Assembly (NCBI RefSeq): GCF_002483205.1
Contig: NZ_DLHM01000003.1
Coordinates: 310,001-374,000, forward strand
Direction: 5' to 3'
Length of the DNA stretch: 64,000 bases
Source of the DNA: Flavihumibacter sp. UBA7668
Lineage (GTDB): Bacteria > Bacteroidota > Bacteroidia > Chitinophagales > Chitinophagaceae
Below are positions 51,507-61,111 of this stretch, in pieces (position 1 is the stretch's first letter; each line of letters begins with the position of its first letter). The translations under genes were made by a program, and so were the position numbers. The notes beneath the pieces were generated by a model. The model made no database searches, was not told where the DNA came from, and saw nothing but the letters and a program-made list of their open reading frames with translations.

Positions 51507-52649
51507 TCATTCCTCTTCCGCTGTATTTTTTAGTTTTCCCAAAACTGCATATGCATTTTTAATTACCAAAGTCTGAGAACCCAGATCTGTTGAGCTGGAT
51601 GTAATGGCATGCCTTGCATTTCCAACCGGCTCCACTTGCACTTCAACCATTTCAAACTTATTGTCGCCCACCAATCTGAAAACATATTGTTTACCAGCAT
51701 ATCGTACAACTGCCTCTTCAGGAACAGTTAAAGCCTTGCGATCATCCAAAAAAATCGTTGCATTCAGAAACATGCCCGGCATCAGATGATCAGGCATTTT
51801 ATCAAAATGACAATGCACGGTTCCTGTCCGGTTTTCGTCTACATTTCGTGTAAAAATGATTATATCACCCGGATAATTCACACCCGGCTCATCCACAAAC
51901 TGCATACTAACTTTTTGACCCAGCCGAAGCTTCGACATATCTTTTTCGAATACAGTCAATGCCCCGTGCATATCATCCGGATTGATAAGTTCAAATAATA
52001 CATCCGTAGGGTTCACATATTTACCAATATTCACATTCACTTTGGAAACATAACCATTAATGGGAGATCGCAGCGCTACTGATCTTGACAAACTCGCTTC
52101 CGTTAGCTGATCGGGCTGAATGCCGACCAATTGTAACTTTTCACTGTATCCCTTCAATAAAACCTGCTGACTCTGGTACTCCGAACTCACCTGTTGTAAT
52201 ACCTTATCGGCATTTATCTTGTTCTCATTTAACAATTGCTGTCGTTCAAAATCCTGTTTCAGGTACTGTAATTTTGATTTTGTAACGAGGTAATCCTGTT
52301 GCAACTGAACCAGTCCCTGATCTTCAATCATACCAATAACTTCACCTCTGCGGATCCTCATCCCTGGCAACAAACGGGTAGATTTCAGATAACCACCAAG
52401 AGGAAAACTCACAGACACAATATTCTGAGGCGGAACATCCACCACCCCATTAACCGTCAATTTACTGCTGATTTTTTCCAGCACTGCCCGGCCGGTATCA
52501 ATACCTGCCAATTGAAATTGCGCCGGCTCCAGGCCAACTATGGAACTCTCCATCAGTGCTACTGTTTCTTCTGTTTTAGTTTCTTTTGATGCGCAGCCAG
52601 CCAGTATCAGCCAGCAGCTACAACTTATTATCCATTTCATTTTTTTCAT
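51507..52649 (-). CDS. RND efflux periplasmic adaptor lipoprotein (CusB/CzcB-like)
   Basis: 380 residues. Lipobox (CSCWLILAGC). Membrane-fusion-protein order: barrel-sandwich VVDVPPQNIVSVSFPLGGYL, helical hairpin (QDYLVTKSKLQYLKQDFERQ), second lipoyl half VALRSPINGYVSKVNVNIGK, beta-barrel MQFVDEPGVNYPGDIIIF. It links inner-membrane pump and outer-membrane channel. ATGA overlap with the CusA-TolC gene upstream. Confidence 0.94.
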   Translation of the reverse strand: MKKMKWIISCSCWLILAGCASKETKTEETVALMESSIVGLEPAQFQLAGIDTGRAVLEKISSKLTVNGVVDVPPQNIVSVSFPLGGYLKSTRLLPGMRIRRGEVIGMIEDQGLVQLQQDYLVTKSKLQYLKQDFERQQLLNENKINADKVLQQVSSEYQSQQVLLKGYSEKLQLVGIQPDQLTEASLSRSVALRSPINGYVSKVNVNIGKYVNPTDVLFELINPDDMHGALTVFEKDMSKLRLGQKVSMQFVDEPGVNYPGDIIIFTRNVDENRTGTVHCHFDKMPDHLMPGMFLNATIFLDDRKALTVPEEAVVRYAGKQYVFRLVGDNKFEMVEVQVEPVGNARHAITSSSTDLGSQTLVIKNAYAVLGKLKNTAEEE

Positions 52650-55600
52650 TTTCCGATTAAGTAATAAATTTCCGCCTGTTGGGCATTGTACGCCTTCATC
52701 GCATCAAGGTAACTCAACCGTATAGCGATCACCTGATTCATCAGCTGGGTCCATTGCAGGTAATCAATCTCCCCCTCCCTGTAAGCATCCCGGGCCTGCA
52801 GCTCCAATGCTTCCGCATGCGAGCGTCCGCTCGTTTGGTAATAACGTATTTGTTCTTCGTATTTATTCACCTCCTGCTGCAATGCTATCTGTCTGTACTT
52901 TATCGTTTGCCGCATTGCATCTGCCTGCATGGAGGCCTGTTCTGCCTGCACCTTAGAAGCTTTCATCCTCGTACGGGTAGCTTTCATGAAAAGCGGAACC
53001 CCCATGGTGAAATTTACAGAGTGAAAACGATAACCCGGACCGAAATACAAATCATCCACTCCATTTTTCGTCTGGTAACCAACAATGGACATATTTGTGT
53101 AACCAACTGTAAATTCCGGCAGTAGTTGCGCCTTCTCCACTTTACCGGTTGCTAACGCAACCCGCGCCTGTTCTTCCAATAGCTGAATACCCGGACTACT
53201 ATCCGTAACTCCCATTATAACTGGTTTTGCCATTAATGGATCTTCATATACGGGCTCAAATAAAACACTGCTATTAGTCATTGACATCAATCGTTGCTGA
53301 ACAATGGATCGATCAAAATCAAGTTGCTTCAATTGCAGGCGCAACTGCTCCACCAATGCATCTGCAGTGGTTTTTTCCAACTGATTGGATTCACCCGTCT
53401 GTAAACGCAAGCTTGCCGCCAAACTGAACCTGCTATAAATACTATCCAGTGAAAGCAATAACTTTTCCCTTTCTTTCAGATCAATCAATTGAACAAATAA
53501 CATCCGTATTTCCTTTCTCAACTCACTTCGATGCATACCCGTAATACGTGCTTGCAATTTTCCCTGCGTCTGATAAAGTTTTTTTTGTGATTTATAAACT
53601 GCCGGCAATTTCAAGCCCTGGTTCAGAAAAAGCCGGTTATCTGCAAACACCGAATTAAAACGACCATATTCAATGCCCACCTGGGTTTTAGATAATTCAA
53701 AAGTTCCAGATTCCAGCGTTTTCCAATAGGCTTCCTGCTTCTCGGCAGCTTTGATATCCAGACTCTGGCGATTCACCAATGCCAGCAAACTATCAATAGA
53801 AACAGGTCTAGACTGATTCGGTTGTGCGTTTGCATTTACACCTGTCAAACATCCCACAAAAAGAATAAATACCGCGGTCACGTTAACCTTAAACTTGCCC
53901 GATTTCCTTTCCAGCCAAACATATAATACCGGCAATAAAAGCAGCGTAAGTAAGGTTGCCGTAAACAATCCACCGATTACGACGGTTGCAAGCGGACGTT
54001 GCACTTCGGCGCCCGGACCGTGACTTAGCGCCATCGGTAAAAATCCGAGTGAAGCAACAGCTGCTGTCATTAACACCGGCCGAAGACGTAAACTGGTTCC
54101 TTCCATAACAATAGTTTGAAGATTGGTTTCTCCTTCTTTTTTAAGGCGATTAAATTCAGCAATCAATACAATTCCATTTAATACTGCAACGCCAAATAAG
54201 GCGATGAATCCAATACCAGCAGAAATACTAAAAGGCATGGACCTCAAATACAAAGCAAACACTCCGCCTATTGCGGATAATGGAATAGCAGAAAAAATAA
54301 GCAACCCGTATTTTATAGACCCAAAGGAGAAATATAAAAGCAATAAAATTAACAACAATGCAACTGGAACGGCAATCGACAAACGGGCTTTAGCATGTTG
54401 AAGATTTTCAAACTGTCCGCCGTAATGAATATAGTAGCCTGCGGGTAGCACCAATTCCTTTTTCACCTTCTCTCCCAGTTCCGTGACTACTGATTCCACA
54501 TCCGTTCCTCTCACATTAAATCCTACCACAATTCTTCGTTTGGCATCTTCCCGTTGTATCTGATTGGGCCCATCTTTTATTTCAACTGAAGCGACCTGGT
54601 ATAGAGGAATTTGCGTACCGGATGGTGTTGGTATCAACAATTGTTCGATATCCTTAACATCTTTCCGGCCTTCTTCACTTAATCGAACCACCAGATCAAA
54701 TCGTCGTTCATTTTCGTAAATAAGTCCGGCTGATTCTCCTGCAAAAGCAGCACGGATCAAGGTATTTATATCTTCAATCTGTAAACGATATCGGGCAATC
54801 GCCGAACGGTTGTAATTTACAACGATCTGTGGTAGTCCGGTTACGGTTTCAACATATAAATCAGTTGCTCCTTCAACACCCCGAACGATACCTGAAAGCC
54901 GATGCGCAAATACGGCCAGCGAATCAAGGTCCTCACCAAATATTTTACAAACCACATCCTGTCGTGCACCTGATATCAATTCATTGAAACGCATTTGAAC
55001 CGGGAACTGAAAACCCGCGGTGAGCCCTGGAATCGCACTCAGTTCTGCACTCATCTTTGTAGCCAGATCATCATAATTATCAGCACTGATCCATTCTTTT
55101 TTTGGTTTGAGCAGAATAATCATATCACCCATTTCAATCGGCATGGGATCCGTGGGAATTTCTCCCGCACCAATTCGTGTTACAATCTTTTCAATTTCGG
55201 GGAATTTTTTGAGTAGCAGTCCCGCTCCTTTTTGCGATGCTTCAATTGATGTAGTCAGCGAACTTCCTACCAGCACCCGGGTATCAACAGCAAAATCACC
55301 TTCTTCCAGTTCGGGAATAAATTCTCCACCAAGACGGGTCATCAAAAAAACTGCCAGAACAAACAGGGCCACCGAGCCGACTACCAACCATCGGGGTACA
55401 GCCAGCACTTTTTTCAAAACCGGTTGATACCAGCTCACCAATTTATTCATGATACGATCAGAAATAGTCGGCTTGTGATTCAGTTTCTTACCCAGCACCA
55501 GCGATGTGATCATCGGCACATAAGTAACCGATAACAAAAAGGCACCGATCAGAGCAAAACTCACGGTTTGTGCCATGGGTTTAAACATCTTACCCTCAAT

Positions 55601-57013
55601 TCCTACCAGGGTAAGGATTGGGAGATATACAATCAGAATAATGATTTGTCCAAATACTGCTGCATTCATCATTTTGGAGGAAGCATGTTCTACTTCGGAA
55701 TTCATTTCATCCTGCGTTATATTTCGAACCGATGCAAAAGATTTGGTATGATACAATCGATGCATAACTGCTTCCACAATGATAACTGCACCATCCACAA
55801 TCAATCCAAAATCAAGTGCTCCCAAACTCATCAGATTGCCCGATACGCCAAAAATATTCATCATTATTACGGCGAAGAGCATGGCCAGCGGAATTACAGA
55901 AGCCACAATTAATCCCGCACGGAAATTTCCCAAAAAAAGCACCAAAATAAACACAACAATCAGGGCTCCTTCCAATAGGTTTTTCTTTACCGTACCTAAT
56001 GCATTATCCACCATTTTGGTCCGGTCATAAAAGGTTTCGATTGCAACTCCTTCCGGTAATGTTTTTTCAATAATGGCCATTCGGGTTTTGACATCTTTTA
56101 CAACCTGTGATGCATTGGCTCCTTTCAGCATCAGCACCACGGCACCTGCAACTTCACCTTTATCCGCATCCACCATTGCGCCGTATCGAACGGCATGGCC
56201 CATGCGAACTTCTGCAATATCGCGCAGGTAGATGGGCAACCCGGAACTGGTTGACTTTATATAAATAGAGCGAATATCTTCCAGGTTCATGGCGAGCCCC
56301 TCTGTACGAATAAAAAGCGCCGTACTGTTACGTTCGATATAACCGCCACCCGAATTCTGGTTGTTTTTTTCAAGCGCAGCAAAAACATCTGCAAGGGTCA
56401 GATCCATGCTTTTAAGCCGATCTGGCATGACGGCTACTTCATATTGTTTTAGTTTCCCGCCAAAGCTGCTAACATCTGCTACCCCCGGGATACCGAGCAA
56501 TTGCCGACGAACAATCCAATCCTGGATAGATCGAAGTTCAGTGAGATCAATTTTATCCTCATAGCCTTTTTGGGGCTTGATGATATACTGGAAAATTTCA
56601 CCGAGACCGGTAGTGGGTGGTGCCATTTGAGGAATTCCTGCCGTTACGGGGATTTGTTCCTTTATACTGGTAAGTCTTTCTGCCACCTGCTGGCGGGCCC
56701 AATACATATCTATATCATCATTAAATACGATGGTAACCACCGATAATCCGAACCGGGATATTGACCGCATTTCATGGATTCCCGGAATATTAGCAGTGGA
56801 TTGCTCAATGGTAAAAGAAATAAGTCGCTCTACTTCCGGAGCAGCCAGGGTAGGCGTAACCGTTATCACCTGTACCTGGTTACTGGTTATATCGGGTAAT
56901 GCGTCGATTGGCAGTTTTGAAACGGAATAAGCACCATACCCGATCAATCCTGCAATAAATAAACCGATGATCAGCTTATTCCGTATGGAAAAGCGGATAA
57001 TTGCATTCAACAT
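52646..57013 (-). CDS. CusA/CzcA heavy-metal RND pump fused to a TolC-like outer-membrane factor
   Basis: 1455 residues. Residues ~1-1035 are a complete CusA/CzcA pump (LPIDALPDITSNQVQVITVT, DFGLIVDGAVIIVEAVMHRL with the Asp/Glu proton relay, RPVLMTAAVASLGFLPMALS). After the last pump helix (LLPVLYVWLERKSGKF) comes a second signal-peptide-like segment at ~1040-1062 (VTAVFILFVGCLTGVNANAQ). A TolC/CusC-type outer-membrane-factor domain follows (LRKEIRMLFVQLIDLKEREK, QQEVNKYEEQIRYYQ). Fusion to an OMF is known in Bacteroidota. The internal ANAQ-type end of the signal suggests the two halves may be split by signal peptidase. Confidence 0.93.
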   Translation of the reverse strand: MLNAIIRFSIRNKLIIGLFIAGLIGYGAYSVSKLPIDALPDITSNQVQVITVTPTLAAPEVERLISFTIEQSTANIPGIHEMRSISRFGLSVVTIVFNDDIDMYWARQQVAERLTSIKEQIPVTAGIPQMAPPTTGLGEIFQYIIKPQKGYEDKIDLTELRSIQDWIVRRQLLGIPGVADVSSFGGKLKQYEVAVMPDRLKSMDLTLADVFAALEKNNQNSGGGYIERNSTALFIRTEGLAMNLEDIRSIYIKSTSSGLPIYLRDIAEVRMGHAVRYGAMVDADKGEVAGAVVLMLKGANASQVVKDVKTRMAIIEKTLPEGVAIETFYDRTKMVDNALGTVKKNLLEGALIVVFILVLFLGNFRAGLIVASVIPLAMLFAVIMMNIFGVSGNLMSLGALDFGLIVDGAVIIVEAVMHRLYHTKSFASVRNITQDEMNSEVEHASSKMMNAAVFGQIIILIVYLPILTLVGIEGKMFKPMAQTVSFALIGAFLLSVTYVPMITSLVLGKKLNHKPTISDRIMNKLVSWYQPVLKKVLAVPRWLVVGSVALFVLAVFLMTRLGGEFIPELEEGDFAVDTRVLVGSSLTTSIEASQKGAGLLLKKFPEIEKIVTRIGAGEIPTDPMPIEMGDMIILLKPKKEWISADNYDDLATKMSAELSAIPGLTAGFQFPVQMRFNELISGARQDVVCKIFGEDLDSLAVFAHRLSGIVRGVEGATDLYVETVTGLPQIVVNYNRSAIARYRLQIEDINTLIRAAFAGESAGLIYENERRFDLVVRLSEEGRKDVKDIEQLLIPTPSGTQIPLYQVASVEIKDGPNQIQREDAKRRIVVGFNVRGTDVESVVTELGEKVKKELVLPAGYYIHYGGQFENLQHAKARLSIAVPVALLLILLLLYFSFGSIKYGLLIFSAIPLSAIGGVFALYLRSMPFSISAGIGFIALFGVAVLNGIVLIAEFNRLKKEGETNLQTIVMEGTSLRLRPVLMTAAVASLGFLPMALSHGPGAEVQRPLATVVIGGLFTATLLTLLLLPVLYVWLERKSGKFKVNVTAVFILFVGCLTGVNANAQPNQSRPVSIDSLLALVNRQSLDIKAAEKQEAYWKTLESGTFELSKTQVGIEYGRFNSVFADNRLFLNQGLKLPAVYKSQKKLYQTQGKLQARITGMHRSELRKEIRMLFVQLIDLKEREKLLLSLDSIYSRFSLAASLRLQTGESNQLEKTTADALVEQLRLQLKQLDFDRSIVQQRLMSMTNSSVLFEPVYEDPLMAKPVIMGVTDSSPGIQLLEEQARVALATGKVEKAQLLPEFTVGYTNMSIVGYQTKNGVDDLYFGPGYRFHSVNFTMGVPLFMKATRTRMKASKVQAEQASMQADAMRQTIKYRQIALQQEVNKYEEQIRYYQTSGRSHAEALELQARDAYREGEIDYLQWTQLMNQVIAIRLSYLDAMKAYNAQQAEIYYLIGK

Positions 57014-57050
57014 TAGTTAAAATTTAAAATGATCAATAAAAACCGACTGA

Positions 57051-57431
57051 TCATGCCAACCGTGGAGGCTGGAAAATTGCATTCAGGGCACCCTGAGACG
57101 GGATATAATGCTTATGGAGATTAAATTCACGTTCGATAAATACTTCCGCTCGTGGAATATCAAAATTTACCGGTTCTACCAGCGCAATCAGTACGGTACT
57201 AACGCAATCTGTTGTTTTAAAGGGAAGCTGCATATCACGCTGGTAATCGTTATCGATTACGGTATGTCCGAGATAATGTTCTTTTAGAAAATCCAGTAGA
57301 GAGATATCCTTATTTAATGCCTTATGTTCCTGAAAATGTTCTACCAGAATCGGTAGTTTCAGGAGCTGGTGCAGTTCCGTTTGGGTAAGCAGCAGCAAGG
57401 CCATAAGGAAGAGAGTAACTCGGGATTTCAC
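57051..57431 (-). CDS. Small exported protein of metal-efflux operon, unknown function
   Basis: 126 residues with an N-terminal signal peptide (RVTLFLMALLLLTQTEL). Rich in His (HQLLKLPILVEHFQEHKALN, DFLKEHYLGHTVID). Proteins of this type are a recurrent neighbour of CusA-type pumps in Bacteroidota; function unknown, possibly metal handling in the periplasm. It lies between the TonB receptor and the CusA gene. Confidence 0.75.
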   Translation of the reverse strand: MKSRVTLFLMALLLLTQTELHQLLKLPILVEHFQEHKALNKDISLLDFLKEHYLGHTVIDNDYQRDMQLPFKTTDCVSTVLIALVEPVNFDIPRAEVFIEREFNLHKHYIPSQGALNAIFQPPRLA

Positions 57432-57439
57432 ATACCAAA

Positions 57440-57505
57440 GGTAGGGGAAAGGGAGGAAAGGGGAGACGGGAAATGGAAGACGGGAAATGGAAGGATAGAG
57501 AGAAA
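57440..57505. repeat. Third polypurine tract
   Basis: Nearly pure A/G on the + strand, including a 13-nt duplication ACGGGAAATGGAA. It lies in the gap between the TonB receptor stop and the 126-residue gene, inside an operon, and resembles the tracts around parB. Confidence 0.8.
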
Positions 57506-57526
57506 AGAATTCGTTTTAGTCCCCCC

Positions 57527-59821
57527 CTACCTACTAAAACGGAGACCGAAATAAATTCGCCTTCCCTGGTTTGGGGCGTATACATAGGTGGGATCGAAGC
57601 TGAGGGCATAGGGATTGTCGGGGGTGGCGAGTATGGTACCATTGGCATCTCGCTGTACATTTTTGTCGAAGGGGTCATTGGATCGGGCAATCAGGAAAGG
57701 GTTTCCTTTATCGGGTGTGAAATTCAGCAGATTCTTTATTCCGCCAAAAATCTCCAGACCTGATTTGACTTTTTTTGTCACCTGGAGGTGTTGTAAGCTC
57801 CAGACAGGCGATTTGGGTGAACGGGGATCCAATTCAGACAGTAAGGGCAATAACATCGGTCCATATACAGATCCTGTATAATCGGCAGACCAGCCGGAAT
57901 TACCTAATTTATAGGATAGGGTCCAGGTGCCCGACCAGCGTTCCGTTAATAACTGGCGATTTCGTTGCATACGGCCGCTGCCATCACGCTGCATGGTTCG
58001 TACATCCTGCAGGGTGAGACCACTTGTGAAACGCAAGCGATGACTGAACTGTCCATCCAAATTCAGACTGACCCCCAGCGACTCCGCATAACCATCCAGG
58101 TTAGCATAAATAATTTTATCGGGATCCGTTAGATAATCAGGTACAATCCGGTTCGAAAAATAGGTATACCAACCCGCTGCTTCGAGGTTTACGAATCCTT
58201 GTCCTACTACTATTTTCCTGGTATAATTCAAACTTGCATTATAACTGCGTTCCGGTTTCAACTCATCCAATAGCACCACTTCGCGCGAACCAGTTAAAGC
58301 CGCATGATCCTCTGTAAACAGATTAACAACCCGAAATCCGGTACCGATATTTAATCGCAGGTAATCAAATGGTGACAATTTCCATTTATAGGCAATCCGG
58401 GGAGTATAAATGGATCCATGACGTTTATCGTAATCATACCTAAACCCGGTTAACAGTTGGTGGTTAGCGTGCATGGTAATATCATCCTGAATAAAAATAC
58501 CCGGAATCACCACCTGATCAGGACGATTGGTTTTGCCATCTGCCTTTAGAGTTGCAGGGGTATTATCATCATAGTAGGTATAACGGGCAACAATACCCGA
58601 TAATAACTGATGTTTTGATCCCAGCTTTTTTTCCCAGGTCAGTTGACCGAATCCAATATATTGATCTGCATCGTAAATAGTAGTACCATAAGCAGATCGT
58701 TGCTGGTGTTTATTGGTAGAAAAAGAGGCTACCAATTTTTCGGTTGTGGGTAATTGGTAGTTACCAATCCATTCAATCCGGTTGGTGGAAATCTGTTCTC
58801 CATATAGTTCATCTCCTCCCCTGTTTGCCCGGGTCCATTGCATTTCTCCCCCCCAGCGATCTTCTGTTATAAATCGAACTGCCATTCCTGCCTGACGCCC
58901 CTTTTCCCGATTCCAGTTGATTTTACTGAATAAAGAGAGTCTGTTTTGCAGGGTTACATCAGTAAAATTATCACCGTTTTTATCTATGCGGTGGGTGTAA
59001 TTAAAATAATTGATACCTACCAACGCGGTACTCCTCGTACCGGTTTTAATCTTAAATCCTGCATCCAGGTTATGCTCGCGCCAGCTGGTTCCGGTATACT
59101 CAACCGAAAAGCGAGGTGCTTTTTCCGGATTTTTTGTAATCACATTGATGAGTCCGCCCATCGCCTCCGAACCATACAAAGAAGAAGCAGGGCCTTTCAC
59201 CACCTCAATACGTTCCACCAGTGAACTGGGAATTCCCTGTAGTCCATAAACAGTTGCCAGACTGCTGACAATTGGCATTCCATCAATCAATACCATGGTA
59301 TAGGGGCCTTCCAGACCATTAATATGTATATCGCCCGTATTACAAACATTGCAATTCAATTGAGGTCGAACGCCATTCACCAATTGAAGAGCATCAAACA
59401 AACTGGGACTTGGATTTTTTCTAAAAAACTGTGCTGAGTACACTTCCACAGGAACCGGACTGGAAGATCGGGTTACGGCCCGCATGGTACCACTTACCAC
59501 CACGGCATCCATTTCATTCGCAGCAGATTGCAACTGGAGAATCGAATCCCCTTTATTCCATTGCCATTCTTTTGATTCAAATCCAATGGCTGTAATCAGC
59601 AATACAGCCCTGGTTATACTATCTCCCAGTAATTGTCTGGGTGAAAAACTCCCCAAACTATCGGCCACAACTGCGGCTTTATTTCGCTTATACTGAATGG
59701 TTGCCCCTGCCACTGGACGATTGGATCCTTCTTCCACTATCCTGCAATTGTTGTTCGGGATCTGGGCGTAAACCACCTGAACACCAAATACAGCAAGGAT
59801 AAAAAGATAAACTGATTTCAT
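57527..59821 (-). CDS. TonB-dependent receptor of the metal-efflux operon
   Basis: 764 residues. Signal peptide (SVYLFILAVFGVQVVYAQ), carboxypeptidase-regulatory-like domain to ~110. Plug: LVNGVRPQLNCNVCNTGDIH (with CNVC), GLEGPYTMVLIDGMPIVSSL, RIEVVKGPASSLYGSEAMGG. Barrel ends YFGLRFSR. The Cys pair in the plug is typical of receptors linked with copper or iron-like metals. It is the first gene of the operon with CusA and CusB, under a DtxR-type operator. Confidence 0.92.
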   Translation of the reverse strand: MKSVYLFILAVFGVQVVYAQIPNNNCRIVEEGSNRPVAGATIQYKRNKAAVVADSLGSFSPRQLLGDSITRAVLLITAIGFESKEWQWNKGDSILQLQSAANEMDAVVVSGTMRAVTRSSSPVPVEVYSAQFFRKNPSPSLFDALQLVNGVRPQLNCNVCNTGDIHINGLEGPYTMVLIDGMPIVSSLATVYGLQGIPSSLVERIEVVKGPASSLYGSEAMGGLINVITKNPEKAPRFSVEYTGTSWREHNLDAGFKIKTGTRSTALVGINYFNYTHRIDKNGDNFTDVTLQNRLSLFSKINWNREKGRQAGMAVRFITEDRWGGEMQWTRANRGGDELYGEQISTNRIEWIGNYQLPTTEKLVASFSTNKHQQRSAYGTTIYDADQYIGFGQLTWEKKLGSKHQLLSGIVARYTYYDDNTPATLKADGKTNRPDQVVIPGIFIQDDITMHANHQLLTGFRYDYDKRHGSIYTPRIAYKWKLSPFDYLRLNIGTGFRVVNLFTEDHAALTGSREVVLLDELKPERSYNASLNYTRKIVVGQGFVNLEAAGWYTYFSNRIVPDYLTDPDKIIYANLDGYAESLGVSLNLDGQFSHRLRFTSGLTLQDVRTMQRDGSGRMQRNRQLLTERWSGTWTLSYKLGNSGWSADYTGSVYGPMLLPLLSELDPRSPKSPVWSLQHLQVTKKVKSGLEIFGGIKNLLNFTPDKGNPFLIARSNDPFDKNVQRDANGTILATPDNPYALSFDPTYVYAPNQGRRIYFGLRFSR

Positions 59822-59823
59822 TA

Positions 59824-59859
59824 TTTAGACTTGTCTAAATTTATATTTAGACAAATATA
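59824..59859 (-). promoter_or_regulatory. Metal-regulator-type operator and -7 box of the efflux operon
   Basis: TTTAGACTTGTCTAAA (59824-59839) is a palindrome with TTTAGAC/GTCTAAA halves. TTTAGACAAAT at 59846-59856 is a further half-site. TATATTTG (59859-59852) is the -7 box on the minus strand and overlaps this half-site; TTTTG (59886-59882) may serve as -33. The full palindrome lies between the start point and ATG 59821. This form is typical of DtxR/MntR-family sites. Confidence 0.72.
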
Positions 59860-59920
59860 TATACTTTTTTTATTCCTGTCACAAAATAAATAGAGGAAAA
59901 ATATATACGATTTTCTGAGC

Positions 59921-59936
59921 TGGCACGTTTTTGGCA
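59921..59936 (+). promoter_or_regulatory. Sigma-54-like promoter (-24/-12)
   Basis: TGGCACGTTTTTGGCA fits the sigma-54 pattern TGGCAC-N5-TTGC with one mismatch (TGGC). It is in the right place for the 30-codon ORF at 59964. Other promoters here have the -7 TAnnTTTG form, so this one stands out. Confidence 0.55.
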
Positions 59937-59963
59937 TAATAGGTTCTATAAAAAAATCTGAAC

Positions 59964-60056
59964 ATGCACTCCAAGAACGCCGACAAAGTTTTCATTGCAG
60001 CCATCTTTACCTCCCTGGTATTGTTTTATGGGCTGTTTGCATTGGTACTTGCTTAA
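59964..60056 (+). CDS. 30-residue single-helix membrane peptide
   Basis: MHSKNADKVFIAAIFTSLVL, then FYGLFALVLA: a short polar N-terminus and one long hydrophobic helix. It has ATG and TAA, sits 28 bp after a sigma-54-like promoter, and is followed 16 bp later by a GNAT gene. Its size matches small regulatory or assembly peptides of respiratory or transport complexes. Function unknown. Confidence 0.55.
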   Translation: MHSKNADKVFIAAIFTSLVLFYGLFALVLA

Positions 60057-60072
60057 GCAGTAGTTTTGTGCT

Positions 60073-60555
60073 ATGGAATGGATCATCCGACCGATTCAAG
60101 CTGGCGATAACCAGGAATTGGCCAGCATAGTACGGACGGCACTTACAGAATTTGGTGCAAACAAACCCGGAACCGTCTATTACGACGATACTACCGATCA
60201 TTTATTTGATTTGTTTCAGACAGCAGGTAGTTTTTACCTGATTGCCGAACAGGATGGAAAACTCCTTGGTGGAGCCGGAATATTTCCAACAGCCGGATTA
60301 CCGGAAGGCTGGTGCGAACTGGTCAAAATGTACCTGAGGAAAGAAGCAAGGGGTAAGGGTTTGGGTAAGGAATTAATCCGTCGCAGTTTGGATCGGGCAA
60401 AAAGAATCGGTTACCACACAGTTTATCTGGAAACAATGCCTGAACTTCGGAAAGCGGTATCCGTTTACGAACAATTTGGATTTGTCTACTTACCGGCACC
60501 CGTAGGTGCATCAGGGCACTTCGGCTGTGATGTCTGGATGAAAAAATCGCTCTAA
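60073..60555 (+). CDS. GNAT-family N-acetyltransferase
   Basis: 160 residues with the GNAT fold. WIIRPIQAGDNQELASIVRT, FYLIAEQDGKLLGGAGIF, acetyl-CoA motif LVKMYLRKEARGKGLGKELI (Q/RxxGxG/A), VYLETMPELRKAVSVYEQFG. Acceptor unknown. It is 16 bp after the small membrane peptide gene and may share its promoter. Confidence 0.92.
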   Translation: MEWIIRPIQAGDNQELASIVRTALTEFGANKPGTVYYDDTTDHLFDLFQTAGSFYLIAEQDGKLLGGAGIFPTAGLPEGWCELVKMYLRKEARGKGLGKELIRRSLDRAKRIGYHTVYLETMPELRKAVSVYEQFGFVYLPAPVGASGHFGCDVWMKKSL

Positions 60556-60571
60556 GTTATTTAATCGCCTT

Positions 60572-61111
60572 TTATTTGGTTCTATAGGTATCAACAATAC
60601 CTCTTGGACTCAGGTAGATCTGAAAACCGATCCGTACAACTACACCTCCATCACTGGGCACATCAGACACTTTAGAATTTACATATCCCACAATTGTTTC
60701 AATTGCTATATGCTCATTAACAAATGCGGCGAGTCCGGGTCCGATAAAGAAATCTGCCCCGTTTACCGTAGAGCTGAAATTTGGGTTATCAAACTTGTTG
60801 GAAGTGAAAATATATTCACTGGCGATAAATGGTTTGAGCTCTTTCTTACCGAAATAATAGCGGGCAAAAGGACCAAAACCGATAACAGTTCTTTTTTCGT
60901 CTCCAATTTTATTGTACGATAAATTTAAGGTGCCACCGGCGGCAAAATTATTCAGGAAAAAATAGCCGGCAGCCGGAGTCAGGCTGATAGTGGTATTCCG
61001 GCTGGTATTCAGTGCAAAACTGCCACCAACAAGCCAGTCGCGTTGTTCTGTTTGAGTAAAACCCGGCAATGAAAAGAGCAATACCATGGAACTAAGGATT
61101 ATTTTTTTCAT
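60572..61111 (-). CDS. Outer-membrane beta-barrel protein
   Basis: 179 residues. Signal peptide (IILSSMVLLFSLPGFTQ), then amphipathic strands (RDWLVGGSFALNTSRNTTIS, NNFAAGGTLNLSYNKIGDEK, FGPFARYYFGKKELKPF, FIGPGLAAFVNEHIAIETIV). Small eight-stranded barrel of unknown cargo. Last gene of the packed operon; its start overlaps the SprT gene by 4 bp. Confidence 0.87.
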   Translation of the reverse strand: MKKIILSSMVLLFSLPGFTQTEQRDWLVGGSFALNTSRNTTISLTPAAGYFFLNNFAAGGTLNLSYNKIGDEKRTVIGFGPFARYYFGKKELKPFIASEYIFTSNKFDNPNFSSTVNGADFFIGPGLAAFVNEHIAIETIVGYVNSKVSDVPSDGGVVVRIGFQIYLSPRGIVDTYRTK

